Below, in pieces: positions 1 through 8,461 of a DNA stretch of 64,000 bases. This DNA comes from Bradyrhizobium jicamae (GTDB lineage Bacteria > Pseudomonadota > Alphaproteobacteria > Rhizobiales > Xanthobacteraceae): positions 124,001-188,000 of the forward strand of contig NZ_JAFCJX010000007.1 in assembly GCF_018130695.1 (NCBI RefSeq). The letters are read 5' to 3'. The notes under the pieces were generated by a model, which saw only the letters and a list, made by a program, of their open reading frames with translations, did not search any database and had not been told where the DNA came from. The translations under genes were made by a program, and so were the position numbers. Each line of letters opens with the position of its first letter. Position 1 is the stretch's first letter.

Positions 1-74
1 TCATCGGATAACCCGTAAAAGCCTGTATTTTGGGGCTTGGATGAGGCAAAACAGGCCATTCCGAGGGAAGTGCC

Positions 75-1181
75 GTGTCGTTCACGCTGGAAGACGAAGC
101 CAATGGAATCCTGCCCGACCGCATGATCGCGGAGATGGCGGACGCCGGCCTCATTCTGCCGGCCTATGACTTCGTCGAGAGCCAGATCCAGCCGGCCAGC
201 CTCGACCTCCGCCTTGGCGATATCGCCTATCGGGTGCGGGCGAGCTTCCTGCCGGGGCCGGATGCGACGGTCGCCGAGCGCATCGACGAGTTGAAGCTGC
301 ACGAAATCGATCTCTCCGACGGCGCGGTGCTGGAGACGAATTGCGTCTACATCGTGCCGCTGTTGGAAAGTCTTGCCCTGCCGCCCGAGATCGTCGCCGC
401 CGCCAATCCAAAAAGCTCGACCGGCCGGCTCGATGTGTTCACCCGCGTGATCGCTGACGGCACCCGCCGCTTCGACATGATCGGCGCCGGCTATCACGGT
501 CCGCTTTATGCCGAGATCAGCCCGAAGACCTTCCCGGTGCTGCTGCGCGAGGGCTCGCGGCTCTCCCAGGTGCGTTTCCGCATTGGGGACGCCGTGCTCA
601 ATGCCGACGAGCTCGAGGCGCTGCATGCGGCCGAGCGTCTGGTCGATATCGACGCCGCCGATCTCACTCAGGGCGTCGCGCTGTCGGTCGATCTGTCGGG
701 CGCGAATTCAGGCGGCTTCGTCGGTTACCGCGCCAAGCGCCACACCGGCGTGGTCGATGTCGATCGCCGCGGCGGCTATGCCGTCGATGATTTCTGGGAG
801 CCGATCAAGGCGCGGTCCGACGGCAGTCTCATTCTCGATCCCGGCGAGTTCTACATCCTGGCCTCGAAAGAGGCCGTGCAGGTGCCGCCGGACTACGCCG
901 CCGAGATGGTGCCGTTCGATCCGCTGGTCGGTGAATTCCGCGTGCATTACGCCGGCTTTTTCGATCCCGGCTTCGGCTATGCCGGCGCCGGCGGCAAGGG
1001 CGCACGCGCCGTGCTGGAGGTGCGTTCGCGCGAGGTGCCGTTCATCCTCGAGCACGGCCAGATCGTCGGTCGCCTCGTCTATGAGCGCATGCTGGAGCGG
1101 CCTGATGCGATGTACGGCCAGCGCATCGGCTCCAACTACCAGGCCCAGGGCCTGAAGCTGAGCAAGCATTTCCGCGTGTAG
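75..1181 (+). CDS. dcd: 2'-deoxycytidine 5'-triphosphate deaminase (tandem DCD/dUTPase-fold)
   Basis: Deaminates dCTP to dUTP in the cytosol, feeding dUMP/dTMP synthesis. At 368 aa it is about twice the length of an enteric Dcd. It fits the long alphaproteobacterial form with two DCD/dUTPase-like halves: the first carries QPASLDLRLGD and PKSSTGRLDVF, the second carries LDPGEFYILAS and the C-terminal GSNYQAQGLKLSKHF. The GTG start at 75 is chosen because GAGGGAAG lies just upstream. The gene is intact to its TAG at 1179-1181. A Tn7-like transposon begins 16 bp later, so any native terminator has been pushed about 9.3 kb away. Confident family call. Confidence 0.93.
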   Translation: MSFTLEDEANGILPDRMIAEMADAGLILPAYDFVESQIQPASLDLRLGDIAYRVRASFLPGPDATVAERIDELKLHEIDLSDGAVLETNCVYIVPLLESLALPPEIVAAANPKSSTGRLDVFTRVIADGTRRFDMIGAGYHGPLYAEISPKTFPVLLREGSRLSQVRFRIGDAVLNADELEALHAAERLVDIDAADLTQGVALSVDLSGANSGGFVGYRAKRHTGVVDVDRRGGYAVDDFWEPIKARSDGSLILDPGEFYILASKEAVQVPPDYAAEMVPFDPLVGEFRVHYAGFFDPGFGYAGAGGKGARAVLEVRSREVPFILEHGQIVGRLVYERMLERPDAMYGQRIGSNYQAQGLKLSKHFRV

Positions 1182-1192
1182 CCACTTCCTCC

Positions 1193-1197
1193 GCTGT
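1193..1197. repeat. Left target-site duplication of the Tn7-like transposon (GCTGT)
   Basis: The five bases GCTGT immediately before the transposon's left TGT are repeated exactly at 10545-10549 after its right ACA. A 5-bp duplication is the hallmark of Tn7/Tn5053-type transposition. Confidence 0.93.
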
Positions 1198-1289
1198 TGT
1201 GAATGAGGGCATAGTTTGTCCGTAGGGAGCCCATGTCGGCCCGCAAATGAGGGCAAAGCCGTCCGCAAGTTGAAGCAAAGTCGGCCCGC
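1198..1289 (+). repeat. Transposon left end with three TnsB-type binding sites
   Basis: Three related direct sites are visible. L1 (1198-1224) begins TGTGAATGAGGGCATAG. L2 (1243-1267) contains AAATGAGGGCAAAG and ends TCCGCA. A degenerate L3 (1268-1289) has GAAGCAAAGTCGGCCCGC. The shared core is AATGAGGGCAWAG followed by NNTCCGCA. Clustered transposase sites inside each end are characteristic of Tn7-like elements. Confidence 0.85.
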
Positions 1290-1299
1290 TGCGTGATGC

Positions 1300-1344
1300 C
1301 TGAATGCGAGAATGGCCCTAAAAATGGGCCTCTCTCGCATTCAG
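1300..1344. other. Strong hairpin between left end and first cargo gene
   Basis: Arms CTGAATGCGAGA (1300-1311) and TCTCGCATTCAG (1333-1344) pair perfectly, and an inner GGCCC/GGGCC (1314-1318, 1326-1330) extends the stem. It lies just beyond the 3' end of the minus-strand cargo gene ending at 1374, so it may act as a factor-independent terminator or insulate the transposon end. No clear T-tract was seen. Confidence 0.5.
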
Positions 1345-1373
1345 TAAGGCTGAGCGAAGCTGATTGCGGAAAT

Positions 1374-2342
1374 CTAATAAGGTGACCCAGCGGATGCGTT
1401 AGGCTTCGGCTTGGAAATCAGAGCGCCGAGTTGGCGAAGGGCGGCAGACATTTTTTTTCGAAGCTCCGAAGTCATCGCCGGAGTTATCTGCGGATCTCGT
1501 GAAAGTCGTAGATTTCCGTTAGCAGCGAGAAGATCGGACAAGTAGGCGGAAATCACGACTGTAGATGCATACAGCGTCAGCACGTTCGCCAGAATGTTGT
1601 CTGAGATGGCATCGGTTCGATGTTCGACAGTCAGTCCATGAAGTATCTCGTGCCTGTTGCCGACATACTTGAAGGATCGTTGAAACCGCAGATAGGCCCG
1701 GCGGCCATCGCCGGCCGGCGCGTTTTTCAGTTTCGCCATCATGTCCACGCTTGAGTAGGCAAGATCCAGAAACGCAAGCTGTGTTAGGATGTATGGATCG
1801 GTCGCCTCAAAAATCGACAAGAAGTCGTTCGGGCCGGCATGATTGAGCCGGCCAAGAATTATGTATCGAGCCTCGCGGAATGCCGATATGCCGTCCGCGT
1901 GCGGTTCGTAGACCTTCCTCCTAAACATCTCCTCGATTTCCGGAAAGACGATCCGAAGGACGAATTTCGGAGGCGAATTCTCGATGGTCGGAATCAGTTG
2001 CGTGAGGAACTCTGCCTCTAAGGTAAAGCCGCAACCTTGAAGATGATTCCGAAGAGCTATCGCGTGGGCTGCAGGCGACGGCACACCATCAGGGCCTCGC
2101 AGTAGCACCTGGTGGGGAATGAGGCGCTTCCTGATCAGGTCATCATGGAGAAGCGAGAAAAGTTTCGTGACAGATGCGCCAGCGCGAACCATCGAACGCA
2201 TCTGAAGAAGAGGCCGAGCCAGAATCGCCAACAGCGGCGGTAAATCCGCATAAGCTTGTGGATCCAATGCTGCCCGCGTTTCGGAAATTAGAATTTCCTG
2301 AAGCTTGGCAATTTTGGTCTCACGGCCGCTCGAACCGCTCAT
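1374..2342 (-). CDS. Cargo protein with HEPN-like R-x4-H motif, otherwise unrecognised
   Basis: A 322-aa soluble protein whose family I do not recognise. The start at 2342 (MSGSSGRETK) is preferred over 2348 because GGGGA sits 8 nt upstream. It has no signal peptide or obvious membrane segment and looks largely helical. The notable motif is NRHEILHG near residues 229-236: Arg, four residues, His, with a helical region following. This resembles the R-x4-6-H active site of HEPN-domain RNases found in toxin and abortive-infection systems. Its base composition is less GC-rich than the flanking chromosome, which fits acquired cargo. It is convergent with the transposon's left end. The HEPN assignment is an inference from one motif. 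Confidence 0.5.
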   Translation of the reverse strand: MSGSSGRETKIAKLQEILISETRAALDPQAYADLPPLLAILARPLLQMRSMVRAGASVTKLFSLLHDDLIRKRLIPHQVLLRGPDGVPSPAAHAIALRNHLQGCGFTLEAEFLTQLIPTIENSPPKFVLRIVFPEIEEMFRRKVYEPHADGISAFREARYIILGRLNHAGPNDFLSIFEATDPYILTQLAFLDLAYSSVDMMAKLKNAPAGDGRRAYLRFQRSFKYVGNRHEILHGLTVEHRTDAISDNILANVLTLYASTVVISAYLSDLLAANGNLRLSRDPQITPAMTSELRKKMSAALRQLGALISKPKPNASAGSPY

Positions 2343-2551
2343 CTGCATTCCCCGAATAATCAGCCGCCTACAGAATGACGCGGATCTAAAAGCGTCAACC
2401 CTTGGGAGGAAGACAAAAACCGCCCATGTTGACGGCTAAGTCCAGGCCATTGCCCTTCCCATATGGGTTTTGCAGTCGTGACGGCGGACGTTTCCGTTTG
2501 AAATAAACTTAGGACAGGCGCTTTGGAGCGGGAATTAGTTACGCATCGGCA

Positions 2552-2758
2552 TCACCTAGGTTGACGGCTCGCAGCGCGCCTCGCCAGCCACTCCTTCACA
2601 GCGGTCTCGACGGCCTTCGACATCTTCGTGCCGTCCTCGATCGCGGCGATCTTCACCTGTTTAATCACCGTTTCGTCCATGAGCACCAGCATCTGTTTGG
2701 TGCCGGCGGGGAGGCGCGGACCGCTTCGTGAAGTCTTCTTTTTAGGTTCGGTCGGCAT
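2552..2758 (-). CDS. Small ribbon-helix-helix (CopG/Arc-like) DNA-binding protein
   Basis: A 68-aa basic protein. Residues 21-62 fit a ribbon-helix-helix fold: a strand KQMLVLMDE, helix VIKQVKIAAIED, a turn, then helix SKAVETAVKEWLARR. The N-terminus is Lys/Arg-rich and probably disordered. AAGGA is correctly placed before the ATG at 2758. It is divergent from the nucleotidyltransferase gene at 2902, and the shared 143-bp intergenic region holds a perfect inverted repeat, so autoregulation is likely. Such proteins serve as antitoxins, partition repressors or simple autoregulators; which applies here is not determined. Confidence 0.7.
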   Translation of the reverse strand: MPTEPKKKTSRSGPRLPAGTKQMLVLMDETVIKQVKIAAIEDGTKMSKAVETAVKEWLARRAASRQPR

Positions 2759-2828
2759 CGAAAATCCTTGATTCGGCAGTTGCCATCATTGCCGATCAGG
2801 GGACACAGGGCAAAATATCGCGCACGAT

Positions 2829-2888
2829 GTTATAGTGCGCAGTTGACTCTTAAGAAAGTTTCTACTAGATTTCATTGCGCACTATAAC
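2829..2888. promoter_or_regulatory. Candidate operator: 13-bp inverted repeat GTTATAGTGCGCA / TGCGCACTATAAC
   Basis: The arms at 2829-2841 and 2876-2888 are perfectly complementary and separated by 34 bp. A further GCGCAC half-site lies at 2820-2825. The repeat occupies the divergent promoter region between the ribbon-helix-helix gene and the nucleotidyltransferase gene, and the right arm ends 13 bp before the latter's ATG. This is the expected place for repression of both genes by the ribbon-helix-helix protein; that link is inference. Confidence 0.65.
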
Positions 2889-2901
2889 GTAGTGGACAAT
2901 A

Positions 2902-3849
2902 ATGGTCGATCTTAGGCACATGAATTCGGCTGAAAGGGATCTCTTGGAGACCCTGGCTGACGTGTGGCCCGAGTATGGCCAATCCCTGCGGGACAAGCAC
3001 GACCTCGACGGCGGCATGCAGTGGAAGGTCGCGAAGGGCCGCGAGTATCTGACTCGCTACCGGCAGGATCCCGAGACCGGCAAGAAGGTCTGGTCGTCGC
3101 TGGGGCGCCGAACCCCCGAGACGGAGGCAATCTACGCCGAATTCATGGGGCGGCGGGCGACCGCCCGCGAGACCATCCAGACCCATAAAGACGACATCAC
3201 GCTTGGCGGGCGACTGGCGCGGGCGCGCGGATTGACGCGCCTTCCGACCCGGAATGCAGAGGTCTTGCGGGCCTTTTGGCTGAATTCGGTCGATGCCCAG
3301 ATCACCCTGTTCTGCGGCGCGTCACTCTTGGCCTACGAACGCGAAAGTCGCGTCATCGCCCCGGTCGATCTCGTCCGCGACGACCGCCTGATGTTCGTTT
3401 TCGATCCCACCGTCGAAGCCGTGGAGATCGACGGCATAGTGGACGTCTATCAGGAGGTCGTGGGCGACAAGGCCCGGGTCCGTCAGCGTGACGACATCAT
3501 GACCGTTCAGGCCCCCGATGGCGTCGGACTGGACATCGTTTCCGAGCGCTACCTGCTCGATCGTACGGCCGACGGCGACCAGGCGGACCTGCTGTCCCGG
3601 GCGCTTCGGGAGCCTCCCTTCAGAGGCGTCACGTTCGCGAGCGACGGGCAGCCCGTCGCGCTGAAGACTTTCGCCCCCCAATCATTCGCCATGATGGCTC
3701 ACGTCATGGCCCAGGACGACGACCGCTGGCTTGCGAAGGCGGAATTCGCCGGCGCGATGGTCCAGGCGCGCTGGGGATTTGAGCCAGACCAGGAGGCGGT
3801 GTTTCCGGGTCTCGGTCTCGATCCGGCCGATATGCCGCCGAGAATCTGA
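2902..3849 (+). CDS. GSU2403-like nucleotidyltransferase-fold protein (transposon cargo)
   Basis: A 315-aa protein resembling the GSU2403 family of nucleotidyltransferase-fold proteins. Residues 1-110 are basic and helical. The NTase-like core follows: FCGASLLAYE (about residues 138-147), then an Asp-rich strand VRDDRLMFVFD where the family has its catalytic acidic residues. The C-terminal segment (FAPQSFAMMAHVMAQ... about 258-290) matches the family's helical tail. The start is weakly supported; ATG at 2920 is an alternative. Related nucleotidyltransferases act as toxins, antitoxins or defence components. Together with the HEPN-like gene and the ribbon-helix-helix gene it forms the transposon's entire cargo. 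Family call from memory of motifs, moderate confidence. Confidence 0.55.
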   Translation: MVDLRHMNSAERDLLETLADVWPEYGQSLRDKHDLDGGMQWKVAKGREYLTRYRQDPETGKKVWSSLGRRTPETEAIYAEFMGRRATARETIQTHKDDITLGGRLARARGLTRLPTRNAEVLRAFWLNSVDAQITLFCGASLLAYERESRVIAPVDLVRDDRLMFVFDPTVEAVEIDGIVDVYQEVVGDKARVRQRDDIMTVQAPDGVGLDIVSERYLLDRTADGDQADLLSRALREPPFRGVTFASDGQPVALKTFAPQSFAMMAHVMAQDDDRWLAKAEFAGAMVQARWGFEPDQEAVFPGLGLDPADMPPRI

Positions 3850-4354
3850 CGGCTGCGCGGTGGGGGGCCCAGGGAATGTCGAAAATGGTTAACGAAATTC
3901 TTCAAGGATTCGTCTGCCGCACTCCCGAAATCCGCCGACCCCTGTAATCAGCTGGTTTCCTGAAAATCGTTGGCAGACGAGTCCTTGGAAAAGAGTCCAG
4001 AAGTCACTGTGCCACAAGGGTTTCTACCAATTTTGGTCGGCGCGCAAAAACAGGAATCTTCTTGCCGATCGCCACGACCGCAGCTTACCTGAGCATCGGG
4101 AACGAGAGGAAAACAGACCCAGACACGTAGCCCGCAACGAAAAGGGGCGGCCCGTTGCACCGGACCGCCCCGAAACCGACTGGCCGAAGCGTCGACCAGA
4201 CCGCACCCGCTAAGGCGATCTGATCTTCGCTCAATCGTCCGCTTCTCGCAAGCGGCATTGCGCCGGATTTCCGGCTGTCGGCTCCCCACCACGAGCATGC
4301 TTAACGCCGGCCCAAAACCGGCGAACGGCATCGCTTTGCCGAAAGCCGAGGATC
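3850..4354. other. Non-coding gap between cargo and tns operon
   Basis: About 505 bp without a convincing gene; the open frame on the minus strand (3948-4331) has no family resemblance or ribosome site. It holds a strong hairpin at 4144-4171, with arms GGGGCGGCCCG and CGGACCGCCCC around a 6-nt loop. The hairpin is followed by TTTT when read on the minus strand. The tnsA promoter must lie in this region, but I could not identify -35/-10 boxes. Confidence 0.5.
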
Positions 4355-5086
4355 ATGACGACGACGTGGAAGACGCTCGAAGACTATCTGAAGCCGAACC
4401 CGAACCTGCGGCCGCCGGTGGCGACGTCGAAGGTCTGGACCCCGCCCCGCCGCAGCCGCGGCAAGCGCAAGATCTCGCTGCGCTCGAAGGGGTCGTCCCG
4501 GGGTGGGTTCCAGGCGAACGGCAACGCCACCGCCTACGAATCGAACCTCGAGCTGGACGCAGCGCTGTCGCTCCTGGCGCGGCCCGACGTCGTCGACGTC
4601 ATCGACCAGTATCCTCAGGTCTCGTTCGTCGACGCCGACGGGAAGCGCCACCGCTTCACGTTCGACTTCATGTCGATCCACGCCGACGGCACGAAGACCG
4701 CGCACTCCGTGAAGCCGGAGAGCAAGGTCGAGGCCTCCCGGATCCAGGAGATCCACGGCTACCTCCAGTGGCAGATGTCGCCGAAGGTCGCGACCCGCAT
4801 CAACCTGATCACCGAGGAGAAGTTGACCGATGAGGACCGCTTCAATGCGCGCCTGATCCACACCGTCCGCCGCAAGCCCTATCCCGACGACGATGCGATC
4901 ATCGAGCGGCTGATCTCCGGACTGCACGGCTCGACGACGCTGGGCGCGCTGGCCAAGGCCAGCGGTCGCCGCGGCTACGGCTATCGCGCCGCCGCCCGTG
5001 CCGTCGCGGCCGGCAAGCTGCGCCTCGTCCGCCACGGCCGCATGGTCTCGAAGGCGGTCGTCTGCCGCCCGAACGATAAGACCTAA
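4355..5086 (+). CDS. tnsA: TnsA-like transposon endonuclease
   Basis: Cuts the 5' strands at the transposon ends, converting the TnsB reaction into full cut-and-paste. The 243-aa protein has a PD-(D/E)xK nuclease core: Glu in YESNLE (residue 62), Asp in FTFDF (104) and Lys in HSVK (120), matching the order and spacing of the Tn7 TnsA catalytic triad. The C-terminal part (about 145-240) corresponds to the winged-helix region that contacts TnsC. GAGG precedes the ATG. It is the first gene of the tnsABC-tniQ operon, and tnsB starts 10 bp after its stop. Confidence 0.88.
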   Translation: MTTTWKTLEDYLKPNPNLRPPVATSKVWTPPRRSRGKRKISLRSKGSSRGGFQANGNATAYESNLELDAALSLLARPDVVDVIDQYPQVSFVDADGKRHRFTFDFMSIHADGTKTAHSVKPESKVEASRIQEIHGYLQWQMSPKVATRINLITEEKLTDEDRFNARLIHTVRRKPYPDDDAIIERLISGLHGSTTLGALAKASGRRGYGYRAAARAVAAGKLRLVRHGRMVSKAVVCRPNDKT

Positions 5087-5096
5087 GGGGGCGCGC

Positions 5097-7361
5097 ATGG
5101 CCAAGCTCCGGATTGAGCCCCCGGCACCCGCTCCGCGCCCGCGGGGCGGCGTGCGCCTGCGTTTCGGCCGTCACGACCGCATGATTATCGACGGCGTCCA
5201 CTACATCGTAGTGGATCACGACCGCCATTCGGTCACGATCGCCCGGGCCGACAACCCGGACGTGACGCAAACCCTCAGCCGCGAACAGATGGACATCGTG
5301 CGCTTCAGCCCGGGCTTCCGGCTGGACCGCAACTTCTACCGGCCCGAGCTCGCCAAGGCGCGCACGCACGCGGGTGTCGATCACCTCAGCGACCTGCCGC
5401 AGGAGGAGCAGGCCGACATCCTCTGGAAGCTCGCGTACTGCATGGCCTACATCCGCATGTCGGAGGAAGGCAAGAAGAACAAGAAGCGGATCGGGAGCGA
5501 CGACAAGCTGACCAAGGCGATCGAAGCCATGGCGGCGGAGATCGAGGCGACCGAGACGGCGAGGGTCTCCCAAAAGAAGCGTAAGCGTGCAGGCCGCAAG
5601 GTCCTTATCCGCAAGCCGCCGGGGCCGAAATGCCTTCGCGATTGGGTGAAGGAGCTCGTCGCCGCCAACATGAACCCGCTGGCGCTGCGCACGAAGCACC
5701 GCAAGTGCGGCAACAAGAGCGGCCGCTTCACGGCCGAGGAATACGCGATCCTCCATGAGTTCTCGCTCATCGTGGCGACGCCGGAAAAGCCGGACGTCAA
5801 GGACGTGTGGCGGCGCATGTCGGCGCACATCGAGCAGAAAAACAAGGAGCGTCGCGCAGCGGGGCGTCCGGACCTGAAGGTGCCGTCCTACGTCTGCCTG
5901 CTCGACGAAGTGGCGAAGATCCCGGCATTCGACCTTATGGCCGGCCAGGAGGGCGAGGAACGCGCCAAGAACTATTTCCGCGCCGTCAGCGCCGGGCTCG
6001 CCGACGTGGTGCGTCCGCTGGAGCGCGTCGAGATCGACGAATGGACGGTCGACCTCCACATCCTGCTGATCCTGACGGGCGTGTGGGATACCTACACCGA
6101 GGAGCAGAGGGCCAAGGTGCCGAGGGTCAGGCTCGTCCTGTGTCTGGCCATCTGTGTGGCGACGAAGTGCGTCGTCGGAATGAGTCTCGCCCGCAAGGCC
6201 TCGTCGGCCAATGCGATCCGCACGCTCGACATGATCGTCTCGGACAAGCAGGACTACGTCGATGCCGCCGGCGCCGTGACGCCTTGGGACGTGTACGGGA
6301 CGCCAGAGATGATCGTCGCCGACGCCGGCACCAGCTTCGCCAACCATGACGTGCGCACGCGGGTCGTCGACCTGGATGTCATCTTCCAGACGACCGTGAG
6401 CGCGGTGCCCTTTCTGCGCGGCGCCGTCGAACGCGTCTTTCGAACCACGAAGGATAAGTTCATCGCCTTGTTCGCGGGCCGGACGTTCTCCGACGTGGTC
6501 GAGAAGGGCGACTACGACAGCCAGGGTAGAGCCAATCTGACCGTCGACGAGTTCGCCGAGGCGCTGGTCAGGTACAAGATCGACCACTATCACAATTGCC
6601 CGCACGACGGACTCGGGGGCGAAACGCCTCGGGCCGCCTGGTTGCGCCTCACCGAGGAGTTCGGCGTCGATCCCCCGCCGGACGACCATCTCCGGCGCAT
6701 CGTCTTCGGCGTCGAACTCCATCCGATCCTCGACGCCAGCGGACTTCGCGTCTTCGGCGTGGACTATCAGTCGGCCGAACTGAACGAGTATTTCGGCGTC
6801 AAGAAGCACGTCGCCATCCCGGTCCGGGTCGACCTCCGGAAGATGGGAGCGATCTCGGCCAAGATCGGCGGCGACTGGGTTCTCGTCGAAGGACCGGAGG
6901 AGCTTAGCAACGTCACCGTCAAGGACTGGATCGCGGTCTGGGATGAATTCCAGATGCGGAACGCGGCGGTCAACAAGCTGACGCGCCCTCTCCTCGACGA
7001 CACGATCTCCCACCTCGTCAAGGTCGGCAAGATCGGCCGCGAGCGCATGAACATCGCGCTCGAGCCCATGTCGCCGAAGGAGATCGCCCATCACCAGAGC
7101 CGCATGAAGATCGGCGTCAAGTTCGTGCCGGAGCGGAAGAAGGCCAAGCAGGCCGGCCCGAAGGACCTGTACGACGGCGCCTTGACGGTGGGCGGACAGG
7201 GCGACAGCGCAGCTCGCGCCGCAGCGCCCACGCGCACCGCCAAGGCCCGTGGATCCAAGCGGACGCGGGCGACGACACGGGTCTCCGCGAAGCCGGCAGC
7301 GGCTCCCAAGCCGAGGTCGCGCGGAGTGCACTGGAAGATCGGCGGCGAGGGCGGCAAATGA
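5097..7361 (+). CDS. tnsB: TnsB/TniA-like DDE transposase
   Basis: Binds the terminal repeats and joins transposon 3' ends to target DNA. The ATG at 5097 (MAKLRIEPP) is chosen: AAGGGGG lies upstream and it follows the tnsA stop by 10 bp, giving 754 aa. An N-terminal DNA-binding region (about 1-290) precedes the integrase core. The catalytic residues are Asp314 in VEIDEWTVD, Asp409 in EMIVADAGTS and Glu445 in RGAVERVFR. A mu-type beta-barrel follows at about 600-680, and the Ala/Pro/Arg-rich tail (about 690-754) is where TnsB family members carry the TnsC-interacting peptide. Its stop overlaps the tnsC start (ATGA). Confidence 0.93.
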   Translation: MAKLRIEPPAPAPRPRGGVRLRFGRHDRMIIDGVHYIVVDHDRHSVTIARADNPDVTQTLSREQMDIVRFSPGFRLDRNFYRPELAKARTHAGVDHLSDLPQEEQADILWKLAYCMAYIRMSEEGKKNKKRIGSDDKLTKAIEAMAAEIEATETARVSQKKRKRAGRKVLIRKPPGPKCLRDWVKELVAANMNPLALRTKHRKCGNKSGRFTAEEYAILHEFSLIVATPEKPDVKDVWRRMSAHIEQKNKERRAAGRPDLKVPSYVCLLDEVAKIPAFDLMAGQEGEERAKNYFRAVSAGLADVVRPLERVEIDEWTVDLHILLILTGVWDTYTEEQRAKVPRVRLVLCLAICVATKCVVGMSLARKASSANAIRTLDMIVSDKQDYVDAAGAVTPWDVYGTPEMIVADAGTSFANHDVRTRVVDLDVIFQTTVSAVPFLRGAVERVFRTTKDKFIALFAGRTFSDVVEKGDYDSQGRANLTVDEFAEALVRYKIDHYHNCPHDGLGGETPRAAWLRLTEEFGVDPPPDDHLRRIVFGVELHPILDASGLRVFGVDYQSAELNEYFGVKKHVAIPVRVDLRKMGAISAKIGGDWVLVEGPEELSNVTVKDWIAVWDEFQMRNAAVNKLTRPLLDDTISHLVKVGKIGRERMNIALEPMSPKEIAHHQSRMKIGVKFVPERKKAKQAGPKDLYDGALTVGGQGDSAARAAAPTRTAKARGSKRTRATTRVSAKPAAAPKPRSRGVHWKIGGEGGK

Positions 7362-8461
7362 GCCGCCGCAAGCCCCAGGCGAAGCCGGTGGTGGACGACG
7401 ACATCTCCGACCGGCTGGCGTCGCTGACGTCGTTCCTGACGGCCGAGGACGGCCGCGTGGCGGCCGTGATGGCCAAGCTCGAGACGACCTACGTGAGATC
7501 GAACCGCGACGAACGCATCGCGGTCCAGATCAAGCGCCTGATCGCGAACGCCGTGAAGAAACGTTTTCCGCGGAAGCCGCTTTCCGGGCGCAATCGCCGC
7601 GCCGGCGTCGGCTTCGCCGTCGTCGGCGAAAGCGGCTCGGGCAAGACCGAGGCCCTCGAAGTCGCCTTTGCCGAGCATCCGGCGTTTCCTGGGTACGGCG
7701 AGCCGGGGTCCGGATGCATTCTCGTCAGCGTGCTGGCGCCCGGCTCGTGCACGCTCGGCCAGCTCGGCTACACCATCCTCGAGGAGCTCGGCTACGAACC
7801 CGAATCCGACTCGGTTTTGCGCGAGAACGAGGTCTGGAAGCGCGTCAGGGCGCAGTTGAGGGCGCAGAAGATCCTGTTTCTGCATATCGACGATTTCGGG
7901 AACGTGCTCCACCAGGCGAGTAAGAAGGAGCTCAAGAAGATCAGGGACACGCTGCGTAACCTGATGATCTCCCGGATCTGGCCGGTTCACCTGATTCTCA
8001 GCGGCACAGACGAGATCGTGGCCGTGACGAAGGGCGACCGTCAGCTTTCCCGCCGCCTCAAGTACGTCGTCTTCGAAGACCTCGTCCCCGAGGACGACAC
8101 GGCCTGGATTGCCGACGTGGTCGCGAGCTTCGCGAAGGCGGTGGGGCTGAAGCTGGTGGCCAAGCCGGAAGAGGAACTCGTGCCCCGGCTTCGCCGGGCG
8201 GCTGCCCTCCAGATGGGCCTGGTGATCGAGATCCTGCTCGAGGCCATCACGCTCTGCGTCGAGGGGCATCGCCGGACCATCGGCCGGAAGGACTTCGCGG
8301 AAGCCTACGCCGAGCGCACGATGCAGCCGGAGGCCCTGAACATGTTCTTGTCACCGAACTGGATGGACCTCGACCCCAGCGTCATCCTGGAAGATGAGGA
8401 GGAAGAGGAGCCGTCGGTCGGTCCGAGCAAGAACGTCCGCAAGACCACTAGGAAATTTTGA
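7358..8461 (+). CDS. tnsC: TnsC/TniB-like AAA+ transposition regulator
   Basis: An ATPase that links target selection by TniQ/TnsD to the TnsAB transposase by forming filaments on target DNA. In this 367-aa protein Walker A is GESGSGKT (residues 90-97), Walker B is FLHIDDFGN (Asp178/Asp179), and a sensor-like LILSGTDE follows at about 208. An acidic C-terminal tail (EDEEEEEPS) ends the protein. ATG overlaps the tnsB stop by 4 nt, and its stop shares one base with the tniQ ATG, so the products are translationally coupled. Confidence 0.93.
   Translation: MSRRKPQAKPVVDDDISDRLASLTSFLTAEDGRVAAVMAKLETTYVRSNRDERIAVQIKRLIANAVKKRFPRKPLSGRNRRAGVGFAVVGESGSGKTEALEVAFAEHPAFPGYGEPGSGCILVSVLAPGSCTLGQLGYTILEELGYEPESDSVLRENEVWKRVRAQLRAQKILFLHIDDFGNVLHQASKKELKKIRDTLRNLMISRIWPVHLILSGTDEIVAVTKGDRQLSRRLKYVVFEDLVPEDDTAWIADVVASFAKAVGLKLVAKPEEELVPRLRRAAALQMGLVIEILLEAITLCVEGHRRTIGRKDFAEAYAERTMQPEALNMFLSPNWMDLDPSVILEDEEEEEPSVGPSKNVRKTTRKF

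Noticed and set aside
3948..4331. 127-codon minus-strand frame between cargo and tnsA
   Set aside because: No ribosome site, Cys/Arg/Ser-rich composition and no recognisable domain; overlaps a strong hairpin.
4899..8269. Very long minus-strand reading frames across tnsB/tnsC
   Set aside because: Arg/Asp/His-rich sequence without family resemblance; shadow frames created by the GC-rich third positions of the tns genes.
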